Below are positions 40,474 through 51,148 of a DNA stretch of 64,000 nt, in pieces. A program made the translations under genes and the position numbers. The notes beneath the pieces are model-generated. The model was not told where the DNA came from. It did no database searches and was given only the letters and a program-made list of their open reading frames with translations. Where the stretch lies: assembly GCA_009763385.1 (NCBI GenBank), contig VDCT01000326.1:682001-746000 (forward strand), written 5' to 3'. The stretch comes from Coix lacryma-jobi var. lacryma-jobi. Lineage: Eukaryota > Streptophyta > Magnoliopsida > Poales > Poaceae. Position 1 is the first letter of the stretch; every line of letters begins with the position of its first letter.

Positions 40474-40620
40474 GAAGGGGTGGGTGAGGAGTTTGGATTG
40501 CGCCCTCCTCTGCTATAGCCATCCTGCTGTTGCGATTTGCTTGTAGCGAAGGTTTGTTTTAGCTTGCGTGCGAGGGTTGAGACGGGCATTCGTTGTTCGA
40601 TAGTGTCAGGAGCTAAAGAG

Positions 40621-43600
40621 ATGGCCAGGTTGAAGCAGACTGCTCGCGCTGTTTCTCCCACTGTCGCAGATGAGGGGATTACCTTCGAGTTCGGTCTCAG
40701 CCGGGTTTGTGCCACTGAGATTGCATCTTATGTCAGGTGGGGTTGAATCGAGGAAGGCAAGGCGAGGACCAGTGCTGGGGAGACAGTGCCGAGGCCGGAC
40801 GCAGATGAGGTTGTTGTGTTTGAGGAGTTCTTTTCAGCTGGTCTTCACTTCCCAGCTGACTCCTTCGTGACTTCGGTTCTGCGAAGGTTTAATTTGCGCT
40901 TCCACCAGCTTACACCTTCTTGCTTCACGAAGATGTTAGTTTATGTCTGGGCCTGCCGATCTCAGGGGATTGTCCCTCATGTCGAGGGGTTTGTTCGCAC
41001 TCATCGGGTTCATATGCAACCTCGCAAGTTTACGGACGGCGGAGGCAAAGCCAGTCTTGGTCAGTTCGCGGTGTACACTTTCTGTCATCGCGTCAGCGCG
41101 GAGCTGCCGGTGCAGGCGCAAAAGAACAAGTGGAGCAGCGGGTGGCAGGAGTTTTGGTTTTATTACAAGCTCAGTGATAACGCCGAGCTTTGCGGTGAGC
41201 TTCCGTTGCTTGGGGATGTAAGCGCCGAAGCTAGGATGAGCGTCGAGGCTCACACTGCTGTTGACTGCCTGAGAGTCGTTGCACGCTCTCTGTGTGCACG
41301 TGATTTAGTGGAGGAGTACTGTTGTGCCAAGATTTGGCCTCTCTGCCGGAGGCAGGCATGGTTCAAGGTAGAGAGTGACCCCAAGTACGAAGGTAGGGGT
41401 TTGAAGAGGCCGAATCTGGATCTGGACAAGGTTTGGGAGAAGACTCTTAAGAGGTTTCCCTCGCGCGAAGATGGGGTCGAGGCCGTCTACAAGCGAGTTC
41501 AGCAGTGGATGGAGGAACTTGTTGGGAAGCTGTCCACGCTAGAGGTTAAGGCGATCCATAGCTCGGTGGGTAGCGGAGGTCGGGTCAACAGACTGTTTGA
41601 CACTCTTGGGATCCAGTATGCAGACTGGCCAGCTCCTTTGAGCGACGATGCGCCGAAGAAGAGGAAGCGTAAAGTTTCGGAAGAGAGAGAGATCGTTTCT
41701 CGGCCGAAGAGAGGCCGTGGTCGAGGCCGTGGTGGTGCTGGTGGTCGAGTGAAGACACTTGCGACGAAGGTCGCAGTTGTTTCGGGTCCTGGTGGCACCT
41801 CTTCCCCCTCTGTCGTTGTTACTTCCGGTCGAGGTGTCGGTAGGGTTGTAGGGCGGGTGCCCCGAGTTGGGGGGATCGGTGCTTTAATTAAGATCTCGGA
41901 CGACGAGGGTGACTCTGATGACGATGAGGTGGAGGAGGAGAAAGAGGAGGAAAAGGAAGGGGAACGGAAGAGGACACGTCTGTTGAAGACAATGAGACTT
42001 CAAGCAGCGAGGGTGGTTCTGATGAGGTTGTGAGCATTGAAGGCGACCGTGGGAAGAAGATTGTCCCGTCCGGTGGTGGCGCTCCGGCTGACCGGAGCAT
42101 TGACAACATAATTCGGGGCTTGGAGCCGAGGAGTCCTCCGCGAGGGTCGATTCCCTCGTTTGCTGGATCGCATTTGTGGGTCATTTTCGAGTTTTCCGGC
42201 GAACTTGAATCTGAGCGAACCCCGGGGAAGAGACCGTATGGCGAGGCTAGCCGGTCGAGTCTTCCGGAGTTCGCTAAGAAGCTTGGTGTCTGCGATCCGG
42301 CGACTGAGCTATTCACAAGCCCGGACCTTCAGGATTGTCACCTGCAGTGTGGCCCAGGGGAAAGGCGTTTTTTAGGCCGTATCTTCGGCCGTATTTGTGT
42401 GCCGGAGGCTGAGGTTCGTCTTGCCGACCAACCTGTTGGGGATACATTTGACGATGTGGATGTCAAATTGGCAGAGCTGATGCTCCTGAATCGCGCGGCC
42501 AGGCGTAAAGTTGGCTCTGATATGGAATTTATGAGTGGCCAAATCTCTGAGCTTGAGAGAGAGAATGTCGGGCTCAGCCGAAGCTTGGATAACAAGGAGA
42601 TCGAATTGAAGAATGCTTCGGAGAGAGCCGTTAAGGCCCGAGAAGAGGCGGTAGGGCTGGCGAAGCGTAATGCGGATCTGATTGCGGCGGGCAAAAAGAA
42701 GGATAAGGCTCTGGCGGCTGCCGAGGGTCGGCTTGATGATTTGAATAAATCATGGCGGATGAGTATGGAGAAGATTAAACATAAACTCGATTGCTGCTTG
42801 ACCGAGGCTGGCGGTTTTGTTGGGGAGCCGCTGCCTGTTACTAATGCAGAGGCGTTCGAGGGTTGGCTTGCTAATGAGCTTGATGTCTTCAGCTCGCTAG
42901 TTGAGAATGCGGCCGATTTTGGCTGTTATGCTGGAGCCTTGGCCATGGCTGGCACCCTTCGACAGGCGGACTGTGAGCACCTTCGAAAGGTTAAGAAGCC
43001 CAACCATGTATTTCCGACGGTTGATGAGGTGCGCCAGATGAAGGTCAATGATTCGGAGGTCCAAAACTGTGCGATGCGTTTGCTTCGTAGGTTCTGGATT
43101 TCCGGTGGGGGCCGAGCCCTTGCGTTCGAGGAAGCCGTCGAAGCTACTCGCCAGGTTAGTACTATTGGAGAAGCGTAGTTTTTGGTTCTGTTTTGATGTT
43201 TTAAGGAGTTAGTACTGAATTTTTGGGTGGTTTGCCTCTGTTTTGTGTCTGCAGGCTCGGAGAGAAGCAGTGCCCTCGCCGTCGGCCGCAGTTGATGCAG
43301 GAGGCAGCTCCGAAGCTTTCCCTAAGCCTAGCGCTGCGGGGGTTTCGCTTGCCGAAACCGAAGCCTTGACTGGAGACGTCCCGAGCGCTGACGAGACCGC
43401 CGGGGAAAAAACAGTAGCGGAAGAGAGGTCTGCTACTACCGTCGAAGCTACTGCAGAAGAGGCGACGATGGAGACGGCGCCTGCTGAAGCCTCGGGTGCT
43501 GCCAATGGTGAAGGTTTAGAAGCTGTCGAAGACGAAGCTGCGGCTGATGGGCATGGGGAAACTGGACAGGTGTGAACTTTGGGATTGTTGGGGCGAGGTA

Positions 43601-44226
43601 GCCATTTTGTAAAAGTTGTGGTCGTTGTAAAGACTTGACGCTGAGACACTTTCCCTTATTTGATGTAAATGCAGGTTCCTGACGAAACCGTGCTAGACGT
43701 ATTTGATGTGACGCCCTTGACGCTAAATTATCAAGATATTTTTGTGACTGGCGAATCTTGGGCTCGTGCTAAGCTGAAACATCCCTTACTGACCTTCGAG
43801 CGTTTTTGGTGGTCGAAGGTGCGAAGGTACGATTTAAAAAATAGCAGGTCGAGCCGTTTTTGGCGCGAGGCGGACTTTACTGACCGGCAGGCCACCCGGT
43901 ATTTATTTGGTGCTTCTTCGTCCTCGCAAGTTGGGATTGATGATGATATTGATGAGAAAACAGCCTTGGAGTACTTGTTTGGGGGAACCAAACTAGATTT
44001 AGGTTCGGACGGATCGTTAGTGGTTCCAAAGGAGGAACCTTCGGAGGTCAGTGATGTAGGTCGTACATATATGTATCGGGCTAGGGTTTTGTCTGGGGAG
44101 CTACCAATTGTTCCGGCAGCTCCTTTGTTGTGGGGACCCATTGTTGCGGTGGGGCCAGAGTTTGAGGAAGGTAGTGAGGGTTCTGGTGATTTGGTGTTAA
44201 TTGAAGGGAGCAAGGGTTCCTTGTAA
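40621..44226 (+). pseudogene. Spliced antisense gene of the Tat element (putative gypsy-type, PF04195-like), histone-H3-like N-terminus
   Basis: This gene runs opposite to gag-pol, like 'gene 23' of maize Grande. The ATG at 40621 has a good context (AGAGATGG). The first nine residues, MARLKQTAR, match the histone H3 tail except for one residue. A conserved region follows, DEVVVFEEFFSAGLHFP with FNLRFHQLTP, matching the 'putative gypsy type transposon' family. Then come a basic KKRKRK / RGRGRGRGG stretch, an acidic run near 41900-41960, and a coiled-coil-like segment (about 42470-42800). Exon 1 ends at 43154, exon 2 is 43255-43569 and exon 3 is 43675-44226, with GT-AG borders in phase. The copy has one TGA at 40744-40746 (GGT TGA ATC) and one frame break near 41960, so it is not intact. 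Its function is unknown in any element. Confidence 0.75.
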
Positions 44227-44440
44227 TTTTTGTAATTTTCCATGATTTGTTTGTCGTTGTGAAGCTATTTTGTAAATGAACAGGAACACTGAATGTTGGT
44301 TTTATGTCGCTACGATTCCTTACTCGTTATCGGATATTGACAAGGTTCACTGGCTGCCCTGCACTGCGTTGTTTGTTGTATGCAATGTTTAGTTCAGAAA
44401 GCGAATTAGCGAGGCTCGCGTTTCATTTGACAGATGTTTT
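44227..44440. other. Junction between antisense gene end and tandem array A
   Basis: This is the tail of the antisense gene (likely its 3' untranslated region) followed by the first degraded array copies. No coding signal is seen. Confidence 0.4.
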
Positions 44441-45312
44441 AGTAAAAAACAGCGACGCCCCCTTTCTTTTTGGCGAGACTCGCGTTTCGTTGGACTGGGA
44501 TGTTTGGTAAAAAACAGCGACGCCCCCTTTCTTTTTGGCGAGGCTCGCGTTTCGTTGAACTGGCATGTTTGGTAAAAACAGCGACGCCCCCTTTCTTTTT
44601 AGCGAGGCTCGCGTCTCAATGGACAGCTGTTTTGTAAAAAACAGCGACGCCCCCCTTTCTTTTTAGCGAGGCTCGCGTCTCATTAGACAGTTGTTTTATA
44701 AAAAACAGCGACGCCCCCTTTCTTTTTATCGAGGCTCGCGTCTCGATAGACAGTTGTTTTGTAAAAAACAGCGACGCCCTCTTTCTTTTTAGCGAGGCTC
44801 GCGTCTCAATGGACAACTGTTTTGTAAAAAACAGCGACGCCCCCCTTTCTTTTTAGCGAGGCTCGCGTCTCAATGGACAACTGTTTTGTAAAAAACAGCG
44901 ACGCCCCCCTTTCTTTTTAGCGAGGCTCGCGTCTCATTAGACAGCTGTTTTGTAAAAAACAGCGACGCCCCCTTTCTTTTTAGTGAGGCTCGCGTCTCGA
45001 TAGGCAGTTGTTTTGTAAAAAACAGCGACGCTCCCTTTCTTTTTAGCGAGGCTCGCGTCTCGATAAACAGTTGTTTTGTAAAAAACAGCGACGACCCCTT
45101 TCTTTTTAGCGAGGCTCGCGTCTCATTAGACAGCTGTTTTGTAAAAAACAGCGACGCCCCCTTTCTTTTTAGCGAGGCTCGCGTCTCGATAGACAGCTGT
45201 TTTGTAAAAAAACAGCGACGCACCCTTTCTTTTTAACGAGGCTCGCGTCTCGATAGACAGCTGTTTTGTAAAAAACAGCGACGCCCCCTTTCTTTTTAGC
45301 GAGGCTCGCGTT
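44441..45312. repeat. Tandem array A in the Tat 3' untranslated region, 63-64 bp unit
   Basis: About 13-14 copies of a 63-64 bp unit contain ACAGCGACGCCCCCTTTCTT and TTAGCGAGGCTCGCGTCTCG, followed by TGTTTTGTAAAAA. Spacing of the AGCGACG word is 65, 64, 63, 64 and 63 bp over the first copies. The open frames across the array are products of the repeat. Confidence 0.95.
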
Positions 45313-46330
45313 TTGCGAGGGTGTTCGACTTATTTGGGCTTCGCGCCTCCCCCTATCTTAGGTGGAGGTGAAGTTTGCTTCTTGCGAGCCCCTGACGTGT
45401 TTTGCGAGGGTGTTCAACTTATTTGGGCTTCACGCCTCCCCCTAGGTGGAGGTGAAGTTTGCTTTTTGCGAGCCCCTGTCGTTTTTGCGAGGGTGCTCGA
45501 CTTTTTGGGACTTCGCGCCTCCCTTTGGTGGAGGTGAAGTTTGCTTTTTGCGAGCTCCTGTCGTTTTTGCGAGGGTGCTCGACTTTTTGGGACTTCGCGC
45601 CTCTCCTTTGGTGGAGGTGAAGTTTGCTTTTTGCGAGCCCATGTCGTTTTTGCGAGGGTGCTCGACTTTTTGGGACTTCGCGCCTCCCCTTTGGTGGAGG
45701 TGAAGTTTGCTTTTTGCGAGCCCCTGTCGTTTTTGCCAGGGTGCTCGACTTTTTTGGACTTCGCGCCTTCCCTTATCTTAGGTGGAGGTGAAGTTTGCTT
45801 TGTGCGAGCCCCTGTCGTTTTTGCCAGGGTGCTCGACTTTTTTGGACTTCGCGCCTCCCCTTATCTTAGGTGGAGGTGAAGTTTGCTTTTTGCGAGCCCC
45901 TGTCGTTTTTTGCCAGGGTGCTCGACTTTTTTGGACTTCGCGCCTCCCCTTATCTTAGGTGGAGGTGAAGTTTGCTTTGTGCGAGTCCCTGTCATTTTTG
46001 CCAGGGTGCTCGACTTTTTTGGACTTCGCGCCTCCCCTTTGTTTGAGGTGAAGTTTGCTTCTTGCGAGCCCCTGTCGTTTTTGCCAGGGTGCTTGACTTT
46101 TTTGGACTTCGCGCCTCCCCTTATCTTAGGTGGAGGTGAAGTTTGCTTTGTGCGAGCCCCTGTCGTTTTTGCCAGGGTGCTCGACTTTTTTGGACTTCGC
46201 GCCTCCCCTTTGGTGGAGGTGAAGTTTGCTTCTTGCGAGCCCCTGTCGTTTTTGCCAGGGTGCTCGACTTTTTTGGACTTCGCGCCTCCCCTTATCTTAG
46301 GTGGAGGTGAAGTTTGCTTTGAAAAGAAAA
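45313..46330. repeat. Tandem array B in the Tat 3' untranslated region, 82-91 bp unit
   Basis: About 11-12 copies of a unit contain TTTTTGCGAGGGTGCTCGAC or its GCCAGGGTG variant, then GGACTTCGCGCCTCCCC and TGGAGGTGAAGTTTGCTT. Unit length varies between 82 and 91 bp according to a short TATCTTAGG insertion. Copies with GCGAGGG cluster on the left and copies with GCCAGGG on the right, showing local amplification. It directly abuts array A. Confidence 0.95.
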
Positions 46331-46604
46331 AAGGTTGTTTTTCGAAGCAATCTTAGTGGGTTTCCATCGATTGTAGCGCTCTTTGAAAAAGAAGTGCTTT
46401 TTCGATGTTTGCTAGTAAAAGTAATAACTTGGAGATTTTACTTTTTTGGGGGTTCTAGCCTGTATTAAGGGTTTGGATACTGCCTCGTTAAAAAACCTTA
46501 CGCCCCTTCGTAAGGAAAAAGAGTGCAGCTCCTTTGGTTTGTTACATTCATGGAAAATGGAAGAAACAACAAATTACATAATGCGAGGGCTCGCTAAGGC
46601 TCCG
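46331..46604. other. Tat 3' untranslated region next to the integrase stop
   Basis: A non-coding stretch lies between tandem array B and the end of the integrase frame. It contains a TGCCTCGTTAAAAAACCTTACG segment of the kind seen downstream of pol in related grass elements. Confidence 0.4.
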
Positions 46605-49016
46605 CTATGGGTAGTATTTGCGAAGGTCGTCGATGTTCCAGGTATGAGGCAGGATGTTTCCCTCGCTGTCAGAGAGGTGGAAAGAGCCAGGGCGATTGCA
46701 TTCTGATATCAGGTATGGACCGGTCCATTTTGGCTGGAACTTCCCCGCCATGCCGGCGTTTTGTTTCCGGATGAGGACGAGGTCACCCTTCTGCAAGTCT
46801 TTGATTCTGACCTTTTTATCTCTCCATTTTTTGGTTTCTTCTTGATACTTGCGAAGGTTGTGCACTGCGTTGCATCTTGCTTCTTCGAGTAAGTCTTTGT
46901 CGAGCAGCTGGCTTTTTCCTATTGGTTCGAGGGTTGTTCTCGGTGATTCATGCTTCAGTTCTTCTGGTAGCACAGCCTCTTCCCCAAACAGGAGCTTGAA
47001 AGGTGTGAATTTGGTTGCCCTGCACTCCGAGGTGTTGTGAGACCAAGTGATCGAGGTTAGCTCTTCCGCCCATTTTCCCTTAGGCCTGCCTTGCAATTTC
47101 TTGGATATGGCTTGGAAAATTGTTGCATTAGCTCTTTCAACTAAGCCGTTGGATTGAGGGTGCCGAACTGAAGCGAAGCATAAGATTGTACCGATTTGTG
47201 CGCAGAATTCTTTGAAAACTTCGCAGTCAAACTGGGTGCCATTATCGACGGTGAGATGTTTGGGGACACCGAATCGACAAACTATTTGTTGCCAGAAAAA
47301 CTTTTTCACTGCGAGGGAGGTGATGGAAGACAATGGTCTTGTTTCAATCCACTTTGTAAAGTATTCCACGGCTACCACCGCGTAGCGAAGGTTTCCTGGA
47401 GCTGTCGGTAGTGGGCCCACGAGGTCCATTGCCCACCTTTGCAGAGGCCATGTTGGGCATATAAGCGTCGTAGGAGCCCCTGGGGCGTTTTGGTTTTTTG
47501 CTGTTAGTTGGCAACCTTCGAATTGTTTGACGATGTTTTCTGCATCCTTTAGGGCCGTTGGCCAGTAGAAACCTTGCCAGAAGGCTTTTCCAACTAATGC
47601 CCTTGGGCCGTTGTGTGAACCACAGATGCCTTCATGGATAAGTTTAAGAATGTCATTTCCTTCGGACTGTGGGACGCATTTGAGCCAGGGCGAGGTTACT
47701 GAAGCTTTGTACAGAATGTTGTCCACAATCTTATACCCTCGTGCTCTTTGTTTGAGCCTGTTTTCTTCTTCTTTGGAGTCTAGTTCGTGGAGCCCCTTGA
47801 TGTAGGCTATGATGGGTGCCCTCCAGTCCTCACTCTGGATTGCATTGATCAACTTGGCGTTCTTTTCGAAGGTTTCGAAAGCTGATTGGGTCACAACTTC
47901 ATGGAAAACATCGGGCGGTAGGTGTAATTGTTGTGCTGCTGCTTTAGCTAGGCAGTCTGCTTCGCTATTTTCTGACCTTGGTATTGCCTTTACTGATATG
48001 CCGAGGAAGAAGGATTCTAACCTTCGGACATGTTGGAAGTACTTTTGCAGCTCTGGATCTTTGGCCTTGTAGTTTTTCTCAATGTGCCCCGCGATGACCT
48101 GTGAGTCTGTGTAGATGACTGCTCTTCGGACTGACAGTGACCGAAGCCTCGAGAGAGCGAGTGTCACAGCTTCGTATTCTGCGGAGTTGTTTGTACATTT
48201 GAAGTCAAGTCTTCTTGCGTATCTTAGCTTGGATCCGGATGGCGAGACTAGAATGGCCGAGGCCCCTGCGCCGGTTGCACCCCAGGCGCCGTCAACATAC
48301 ACAGTCCAAAATGGGTCTTGGTGAGTTTCATCTTTGCGAGGGACTGGGGTCCATTCTGCTATGAAATCTGCTAGCGCCTGGGATTTGATTGCTGTTCGAC
48401 TGACGAAGGTTGGGGTGTAGCTGTTGAGTTCAACTGCCCATTTAGCTATTCTTCCGACTGCCTCGTTGTTTTTGAAAATGTTCTCGAGGGGAAAAGCCGA
48501 GGGTACATGGATTTCGTATGCTTGGAAATAGTGCTTGAGCTTTCTTGATGCCATGACCACTGCGTACGCTATCTTCTCGAGCTCTGAGTAATTTCGTTTT
48601 GGCCCTTCGAGGGTTTCTGATACGTAGTAGATTGGGGCTTGCCTGGTTTTGTTGTTCTCGTGCAATTCTTTGATTAAGACTGCGCTCGCTGCATGAGGCG
48701 AGGCTGCGATGTACAGCAGTAACAAGTCCCCTTTGCTTGGGCTGGTTAAAACAGTCAAGCTGGTGAGATACTTCTTCAAGTCTTCGAAGGCTTTCTGCTG
48801 CCGGGGTCCCCAGTTGAATGGTGCAGTGCTTCTCAAAGTTTCGAAGAAAGGTAACCCTCGCTCAGCTGATCTGGAAATGAATCTGCTGAGAGCTGCTAAT
48901 CGGCCTGATAAGCGCTGGGCTGCTTTTTTGGTTGTCGGGGGTTCCATGTTGATGATAGCATCAATCTTGTCGGGGTTAGCTTCAATTCCCCTTGCAGAGA
49001 CGATACAACCCAGCAA
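46605..49016 (-). pseudogene. Tat polyprotein: RNase H, second RNase H and integrase
   Basis: One uninterrupted 803-codon frame. It opens with the end of the RT/RNase H linker (LGCIVSARGIEANPDKIDAI). RNase H follows, with FNWGPRQQKAFEDLKKYL and YYVSETLEGPKRNYSELEKI. The second RNase H has WTVYVDGAWGATGAGASAIL, NNSAEYEAVTLAL and IYTDSQVIAGHI, the D-E-D pattern. The integrase has the HHCC-like region near FEGCQLTAKN, WAMDLVGPLP, LTVDNGTQFD and NGLVERANATIFQAI (the D-D-E residues). A linker GDLVLIRKQN leads to the stop at 46605-46607. The frame is open but is no longer joined to its RT because of the deletion near 49020. Confidence 0.88.
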
Positions 49017-49023
49017 TTTTCCT

Positions 49024-49950
49024 TCACTTACCCCGGAGGTTGCTGAACACTCTCGACAAGTCCGAAATGTGGTTTTCTTTTAACTCGCTTTGGACAACCA
49101 GGTCATCAACATAAGCGGAGACGGAGTGTTCATTTTTGAAGACCTCGGATGTCATACGAGCGAAGGTTGAACCCGCGTTTCTTAGGCCTTCTGCCATTCT
49201 CCGAAAACAAAATGTTCCCGAAGGTGTGATGAAACTTGTTTTCTCCTCATCCTCTTCATTCATCCAAATCTGGTGGTACCCCGAAAAGCAGTCGAGTAGA
49301 GATAGTATTTGGCAGCCGGCTGCTCTGTCAACCAGGGTGCTTATGTTGGGGAGGGGAAAATCATCCTTCGGGCAAGCCTTGTTCAGGCACGTGAAATCTA
49401 CGCACAATCGCCATTTCTTGTTCTTTTTCTGTACTAGTACCACGTTTGAGAGCCATGTTGGGTACTTGACCGGGCGGATGACGCCTGCATCTAAAAGCCT
49501 TTTTACCTCAGCCTTCGCTGCTTCTTTCCTTTCTTCTGACATTTTGCGAAGCTTTTGTTTGACCGGGCGGTAGCCCGGCTTGATGTTTAGGTTGTGCTCT
49601 ATCAGGGTTCTGTTCACTCCTCTTAAGTCTTCTGCGGACCAGGCGAAGGCGTCGGAATTTCCTTTGAGGAAAGTGAGGAGGTCGCTTTCTGATTGGGGGG
49701 CTAGGTTGGCTGAGATGAAAACCTTTCTTTCGGCGTTACCCTCGAAGAGTTGCACTTGTTTGGTTTCTTCCTTGGGTGACACCTTTATTTTGTCAGTGCA
49801 CGCCTCACCTTCGTCATTGAGGTTTGTAGCTTGAGGCTTCGACAGGTTGTGGACATTACGTTGTCCTGGTGCTACTGTTCCTTCGGCTGCCCTTGCAATG
49901 TCTTGGTCTCCATATACTGCGACCACTCCCTTCAGAGCGGGAAGCTTCAT
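49024..49950 (-). pseudogene. Tat polyprotein: reverse transcriptase
   Basis: It contains RRLLDAGVIRP-type sequence (VKRLLDAGVIRPVKYPTWLS), KWRLCVDFTCLNKACPKD, FSGYHQIWMNEEDEEKTSF and the catalytic YVDDLVV. After VFSNLRG the frame stops. The residues that normally link the RT thumb to RNase H (the KLNPEKCVFG region of the family) are absent, so a deletion of roughly 45 bp that also shifts the frame is inferred. Upstream, the protease frame meets this one through a one-base frame break near 49970-49990. Confidence 0.85.
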
Positions 49951-51148
49951 GCAGAGGTAAGCGGGGTGGATGACTTGCGTTGAATGTGTTGGTTACCCCT
50001 CGGCCAAATATGGCATTGTACGGATAGAACATGTCGACCACGTCGAAGGTTAGATGCTCGGTTCTGTAGTTGATCTGGTCGCCGAAGGTCACGGGCAAAG
50101 AAATTTTCCCGATGGCTCTCACTTGTTGTCCGCCGAAGCCGTATAAGGGGTTGTCAGCAGGTTGTAGGAGGTTCCTATCAAGCTTCATGCTGTCGAAGGT
50201 TGAGGCGAACAAGATGTCTGCGGAGCTTCCTGTGTCGACCAGAATTTTAGTGACCGTCCACCCTGCTAGATTGGTCTCGATCACCATGGCGTCGGTATGA
50301 GGGTAATCTCTCAACTTCATATCACTGGAGTCGAAGGTTATGGGAATGTGGGACCAACGACCGAATTTGTGTGGTCCTTCGATGGCTACATGGTGCACCC
50401 GTCTGGCATGTTCCTTTCTCTACCGCTTGTTGCCATGGTCTTCATTTGAACCTCCGGTGATAGCTAGTATTACACTGAAGGTTGATGTTGGGTTGTTGAT
50501 GGTCGTTTGGCTCTGGGTTTCGGATTTGACAGGTTGAGGCGCTGCTAAAGTGGGTATTGGTGGTGGTGGCGGTAGAGCATTGTTGATTTGTTGGGTAGTT
50601 GGGGTTTGGGTTTGGGGGGTTGTTGGGTATGTGACTGTGTATGGTGGATTTTGGCGTTGTGGGATGGTGGTTGGCTGATAAGAGGCTTGGTTGTAGAGTG
50701 GGTGGTGCGCGTAGAAGGGTTGTTGCGAAGGTAGGCCATAGTTTATGGGGGTATAGTGGTATGGAGGATTTGGTGAGTGGAAGTTTGGTTTTCTGGTGTG
50801 GTTGATGGTTCGGTTGTCTGCCGAAGCGGCTCTTTTGGATTCCTGGAATTCTTTTCCCTTGGCGAAGCATTCGCATTGTTTGGTGGTATGCCCCTTTCCA
50901 AGACCACAGAAATGACAATACATTTTCGCGGGGTCTTTTTGCTGGTTCCGTTGATCTGGCGGGGGAGGCAAGCCTTGGGGGTTTTGGTTGTTCGGGGGTT
51001 GAGTGCCCTGTCCTTGGTGTTCATAGTGTATTGGTTTGTTGATGGCACCGATGTTGCTTTGTTCTTGGCGAGGGTTGTTTACTCTTGGTTGAGGCCCCGG
51101 CTGCGGCTTCTGCTGCGACCTCCGAGCATCGGACTTCGCTCTGAAGTC
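49950..51148 (-). pseudogene. Tat polyprotein: gag C-terminus and protease
   Basis: The gag remnant is Gln/Pro/Asn-rich and has a zinc knuckle CHFCGLGKGHTTKQC (CX2CX5HX4C) at about 50895-50940. A TAG at 50420-50422, in the context NKR-stop-RKE, separates it from the aspartic protease in the same frame. The protease carries ILVDTGSSADILFAS (the DTG active site) near 50205-50245 and YPYNAIFGRG. The upstream part of gag lies on the far side of the inserted chromovirus, outside the window. Confidence 0.82.

Larger units (their letters stand above)
39602..51148 (-). mobile_element. Ty3/gypsy retrotransposon of the Tat lineage, 3' portion, interrupted in gag
   Basis: The minus-strand order is gag zinc knuckle, protease, reverse transcriptase, RNase H, a second (archaeal-type) RNase H, integrase, a hypervariable 3' untranslated region with two tandem arrays, an antisense gene, and the 3' LTR. 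Two RNase H domains and an antisense gene are features of the Tat group (Grande/Retand-like in grasses). The gag is cut at 51148/51149 by the chromovirus. The copy is disabled by a stop between gag and protease, a frame break before the RT, and a deletion after the RT. Domains are listed separately. Confidence 0.9.

Noticed and set aside
44616..46356. Repeated peptide frames on both strands (ETRASLKRKGASLFFTKQL and CSTFLDFAPPLILGGGEVC types)
   Set aside because: These are translations of tandem arrays A and B. No start, promoter or composition supports a repeat protein, and both arrays lie in the non-coding 3' region of the Tat element.
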